Position numbers and translations under genes: made by a program. The notes beneath the pieces were generated by a model, which saw only the letters and a program-made list of their open reading frames with translations, searched no databases and was not told where the DNA came from. A DNA stretch of 64,000 nt, from the NCBI RefSeq assembly GCF_021390435.2, contig NZ_JAJVCN010000001.1, positions 1,674,001-1,738,000 of the forward strand. Reading direction: 5' to 3'. Each line of letters opens with the position of its first letter. The stretch's first letter is position 1. The DNA comes from Kibdelosporangium philippinense. Lineage in GTDB: Bacteria; Actinomycetota; Actinomycetes; Mycobacteriales; Pseudonocardiaceae. Below are positions 61,536 to 64,000 of the stretch, one piece after another.

Positions 61536-63668
61536 ATGAGTTACGACGCCGAGACGGTCCGGGAGATCCTGGACAAGGTGCGGGCTGAAGGCCGCGATTC
61601 GCTGACCGCCCCTGAGGGCAAGCGCGTCTGCGATGCCTATGGCATCCCGACACCCGGCGAAGGACTGGCCGCGACCGCCGACGAGGCGGTCGCGCTGGCC
61701 GAGAAGATCGGCTTCCCGGTCGTGCTGAAGATCGTGTCGCCGGACATCCTGCACAAGACCGAGGCAGGCGGCGTGCTCGTCGGAGTGTCCGATTCGGACG
61801 CCGCACGGGCCGGCTTCGACCAGATCATCGCCAACGCGAAGAACTACAAGGCTGACGCGCAGATCGACGGCGTTCAGGTGCAGCAGATGGTCGGTGGTGG
61901 CCAAGAAGTCATCATCGGTGCGACGACCGACCCGACGTTCGGCAAGGTCGTCGCTTTCGGACTCGGCGGTGTGCTCGTCGAGGTGCTGAAGGACGTCACC
62001 TTCCGCCTGGCGCCGGTTTCGCAGGACGAGGCTCTGTCCATGTTGGACGGCATCGCCGCCGCGGAGGTCCTCAAGGGAGCTCGTGGAGCCGACCCCGTCG
62101 ACGCGGACACGCTCGCCGACGTGCTGCGCCGAGTGTCCGAACTGGTCACTGACTTCCCCGAGATCAGCGAGTTCGACCTCAACCCGGTGTTCGCATCGAA
62201 AGATGGCGCGGTGGCCGCGGACGTGCGGATCATCCTGCAGACCGGACCGGTTCCGCAGAAGCGCCAGATCCCGCAGGAGGAAATCCTGCGGGTGATGACC
62301 AAGATGATGAACCCGACCGCCGTTGCCGTGATCGGTGCCTCCGACCAGGATGGCAAGATCGGCAACTCGGTGATGAAGAACCTGATCAACGGCGGCTACC
62401 AGGGCGGGATCCACCCGATCAACCCGAAGGCCGACGAGATCATGGGCCGCAAGGCCTACAAGTCGGTCAAGGACATCCCCGGTGACGTCGACGTCGCGGT
62501 CTTCGCCATTCCGGCGAAGTTCGTGCCCGCCGCGCTGGAAGAGTGTGGCGACAAGGGAATCCCGGCAGCCGTGCTGATCCCGTCCGGCTTCGCCGAGACC
62601 GGAAACCACGAGCTGCAGGACGAGATCGTCGAGATCGCCGAGCGGCGCAACATCCGGATGCTCGGCCCGAACATCTACGGCTACTACTACACGCCGCAGA
62701 ACCTGTGTGCCACGTTCTGCACGCCGTACGACGTGAAGGGTGGCGTCGCGCTGACGTCGCAGTCCGGCGGTATCGGCATGGCGATCCTCGGATTCGCCCG
62801 CTCGACCAAGATGGGTGTCTCGGCGATCGTCGGTCTTGGCAACAAGTCCGACATCGACGAGGACGACCTGCTCACGTACTTCGAGCAGGACGAGAACACC
62901 AACGTCATGGCGATGCACCTTGAAGACCTCAAGGACGGAAGGGCTTTCGTCGACGCGGCGAAGCGGATGACCAAGAAGAAGCCGGTCATCGTGCTCAAAG
63001 CGGGACGTACCGACATGGGTGCCCGCGCGGCGAGCTCGCACACGGGTGCCTTGGCCGGTAACGACAAGGTGTACGACGACATCCTCAAGCAGGCCGGCGT
63101 GATCCGCGCGCCCGGACTGAACGAGATGCTGGAGTATGCCCGTGGCGTGCCGCTTCTGCCCACGCCACAAGGCGAAAACGTTGTAATTATTACTGGCGCG
63201 GGTGGTTCGGGTGTGCTACTTTCGGACGCCGTCGTCGCCGAAGGACTGTCCTTGATGGACATTCCGCCGGACCTCGACGAAGCGTTCCGCAAGTTCATTC
63301 CGCCGTTCGGTGCGGCGGGCAACCCGATCGACATCACCGGTGGTGAACCGCCGTCAACGTACGAGGCCACCATCCGCCTGGGACTTGAGGACCCCAGGAT
63401 CCACTCGCTGATTCTCGGCTACTGGCACACCATTGTCACACCCCCTATGGTGTTCGCCGAGTTGACCGCGCGAGTGGTTGAGGAGGCCAGGGCGAAGGGC
63501 ATCGACAAGCCGGTCGTGGCATCACTCGCCGGTGACGTCGAAGTGGAACGCGCTTGCGAATACCTGTACGACAGGCGCATTGTGGCGTACCCGTACACCA
63601 CCGAGAAGCCGGTGGCTGTACTTGGCGCCAAGTATCGGTGGGCCAGGGCGGCAGGACTGCTCGGCTGA
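61536..63668 (+). CDS. ADP-forming acyl-CoA synthetase (acetate-CoA ligase family)
   Basis: 710 residues. Domain order is ATP-grasp first (about 10-240, GKRVCDAYGIPTPGEGLAAT, FPVVLKIVSPDILHKTEAGG) and then the CoA-binding and ligase parts (AVAVIGASDQDGKIGNSVMK, LTSQSGGIGMAILGFA, ASSHTGALAGND). Enzymes of this type make acyl-CoA from an acid, ATP and CoA. In an oxc-frc operon it could prime the cycle by charging oxalate or formate with CoA; the substrate is not proven. It starts 4 bp after frc. Confidence 0.88.
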   Translation: MSYDAETVREILDKVRAEGRDSLTAPEGKRVCDAYGIPTPGEGLAATADEAVALAEKIGFPVVLKIVSPDILHKTEAGGVLVGVSDSDAARAGFDQIIANAKNYKADAQIDGVQVQQMVGGGQEVIIGATTDPTFGKVVAFGLGGVLVEVLKDVTFRLAPVSQDEALSMLDGIAAAEVLKGARGADPVDADTLADVLRRVSELVTDFPEISEFDLNPVFASKDGAVAADVRIILQTGPVPQKRQIPQEEILRVMTKMMNPTAVAVIGASDQDGKIGNSVMKNLINGGYQGGIHPINPKADEIMGRKAYKSVKDIPGDVDVAVFAIPAKFVPAALEECGDKGIPAAVLIPSGFAETGNHELQDEIVEIAERRNIRMLGPNIYGYYYTPQNLCATFCTPYDVKGGVALTSQSGGIGMAILGFARSTKMGVSAIVGLGNKSDIDEDDLLTYFEQDENTNVMAMHLEDLKDGRAFVDAAKRMTKKKPVIVLKAGRTDMGARAASSHTGALAGNDKVYDDILKQAGVIRAPGLNEMLEYARGVPLLPTPQGENVVIITGAGGSGVLLSDAVVAEGLSLMDIPPDLDEAFRKFIPPFGAAGNPIDITGGEPPSTYEATIRLGLEDPRIHSLILGYWHTIVTPPMVFAELTARVVEEARAKGIDKPVVASLAGDVEVERACEYLYDRRIVAYPYTTEKPVAVLGAKYRWARAAGLLG

Positions 63669-63689
63669 CAACCGTTCAGTAGTAAAGCT

Positions 63690-63738
63690 CCTCGCGGCGG
63701 GTACTTCCGGCTCTTGACACGAAGTACCCGCTTCGAGG
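63690..63738. terminator. Hairpin after the oxalate operon
   Basis: CCTCG-x2-GCGGGTACTTC pairs with GAAGTACCCGC-x2-CGAGG over a 13-nt loop. The 3' arm overlaps a TTGACA (63714-63719) with TAGAAG-like bases downstream, so the element could both end the oxalate operon and host the promoter of the next gene. Confidence 0.65.
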
Positions 63739-63812
63739 TAGAAGGGGCAAGTAGCACAGGGGTTGTCCGACCGGGAAGTACATCGATATTCCTCAAAGGA
63801 GAGGGGTCTGAG

Positions 63813-64000
63813 ATGGAGACCTCGAAAACCCCGGCAGCCGGGCCGAATGTAGTCGCCGGCGAGGAGAGAGTGTGGCGGGCCGGTCGGCTCGATCCCATGC
63901 CTATCCGCCCATTGCCAGAAGCGCCGCCGTCGATCCACCTGTTGGGACCGACAGTGTTCTTGGTGGCGCTCGGTGTCGGCATGGGCGAGTCGTATATGTG
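63813..64000 (+). CDS. Nramp-family divalent metal transporter, N-terminal part (truncated by window)
   Basis: The first 62 residues are visible from ATG 63813 with AAAGGAGAGG upstream. A polar N-terminus leads into PPSIHLLGPTVFLVALGVGM and GESYMW, the first membrane helix of Nramp-like proteins, which usually carries a metal-binding DPGN or related motif. Here the motif is not canonical. It follows the oxalate operon after a hairpin and may import a metal or be a divergent carrier linked to oxalate. The C-terminal part is outside the window. Confidence 0.65.
   Translation, partial: METSKTPAAGPNVVAGEERVWRAGRLDPMPIRPLPEAPPSIHLLGPTVFLVALGVGMGESYM

Overview
The window looks like chromosomal DNA of a filamentous actinomycete, most likely Pseudonocardiales (Kibdelosporangium/Amycolatopsis-like). 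The evidence is uniformly high-GC DNA, GTG starts, ATGA/GTGA stop-start overlaps, actinobacterial families (DUF998, DUF574/Methyltransf_19, DUF6457, MEDS/RsbA-type regulators), an ATPase-less sugar ABC cluster and Ser/Thr kinases. No rRNA, tRNA, CRISPR array or replication origin was seen. Taxon placement is inference.

Layout. 0-5.8 kb: a decayed enoyl-CoA hydratase-like gene cut by the window edge, a TetR/DUF998 divergent pair with a large operator, a 22-bp repeat array, DinB, a Rieske-fused FAD oxidoreductase and an Orn/Lys/Arg decarboxylase. 5.9-9.4 kb: hyi-glxR-gcl, the glycerate pathway of glyoxylate use. 9.4-14 kb: small genes, an IS110-family element, a cyclophilin, a YCII protein and a DMT transporter. 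14.3-22.5 kb: nuoA-B-C-H-I-J-K-L-M-N, a complex I operon without the NADH module (E, F, G). nuoD lies apart at 25.3-26.5 kb on the other strand, translationally coupled to a methyltransferase of the MidA/NDUFAF7 family. 22.7-30 kb: VapBC, a subtilase, a nucleotidyltransferase, PadR, an M20 peptidase, a DUF574 methyltransferase and a ClpX-type zinc finger. 30-35.6 kb: a paoABC-type periplasmic aldehyde oxidase whose Tat signal is split by an IS1182-family element. 35.7-44 kb: a DUF4331/TPR/NicO operon, a Pro-rich surface protein and a Ser/Thr kinase cluster. 44-51.5 kb: a second 22-bp repeat array, a decayed enolase-superfamily dehydratase, a GntR-LacI regulator, ABC sugar importer genes and two oxidoreductases. 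51.5-64 kb: a MEDS/anti-sigma-type regulator, a GNAT enzyme, then an oxalate/formate region.

The most coherent system is oxalate and C2 metabolism. frc is a close match to formyl-CoA:oxalate CoA-transferase. It sits between an oxalyl-CoA decarboxylase-like ThDP enzyme and an ADP-forming acyl-CoA synthetase. A NAD-dependent formate dehydrogenase would oxidise the formate released. A ketopantoate-reductase homologue, a family that includes the oxalyl-CoA reductase PanE2 of Methylobacterium, could make glyoxylate from oxalyl-CoA, and gcl/hyi/glxR would take glyoxylate to glycerate. The reductase gene and the oxc-frc operon carry near-identical 22-bp operator-like sites. Between them lies a SelB-like gene that has lost its switch I and II motifs. 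The glyoxylate carboligase carries Glu51, where E. coli Gcl has Val51.

Two dispersed repeat families stand out: about 46-bp palindromes at gene ends (five copies, with compensated stem changes, two of which supply the stop codon of a neighbouring gene), and arrays of exactly 22-bp units in forward and inverted orientation (two loci).
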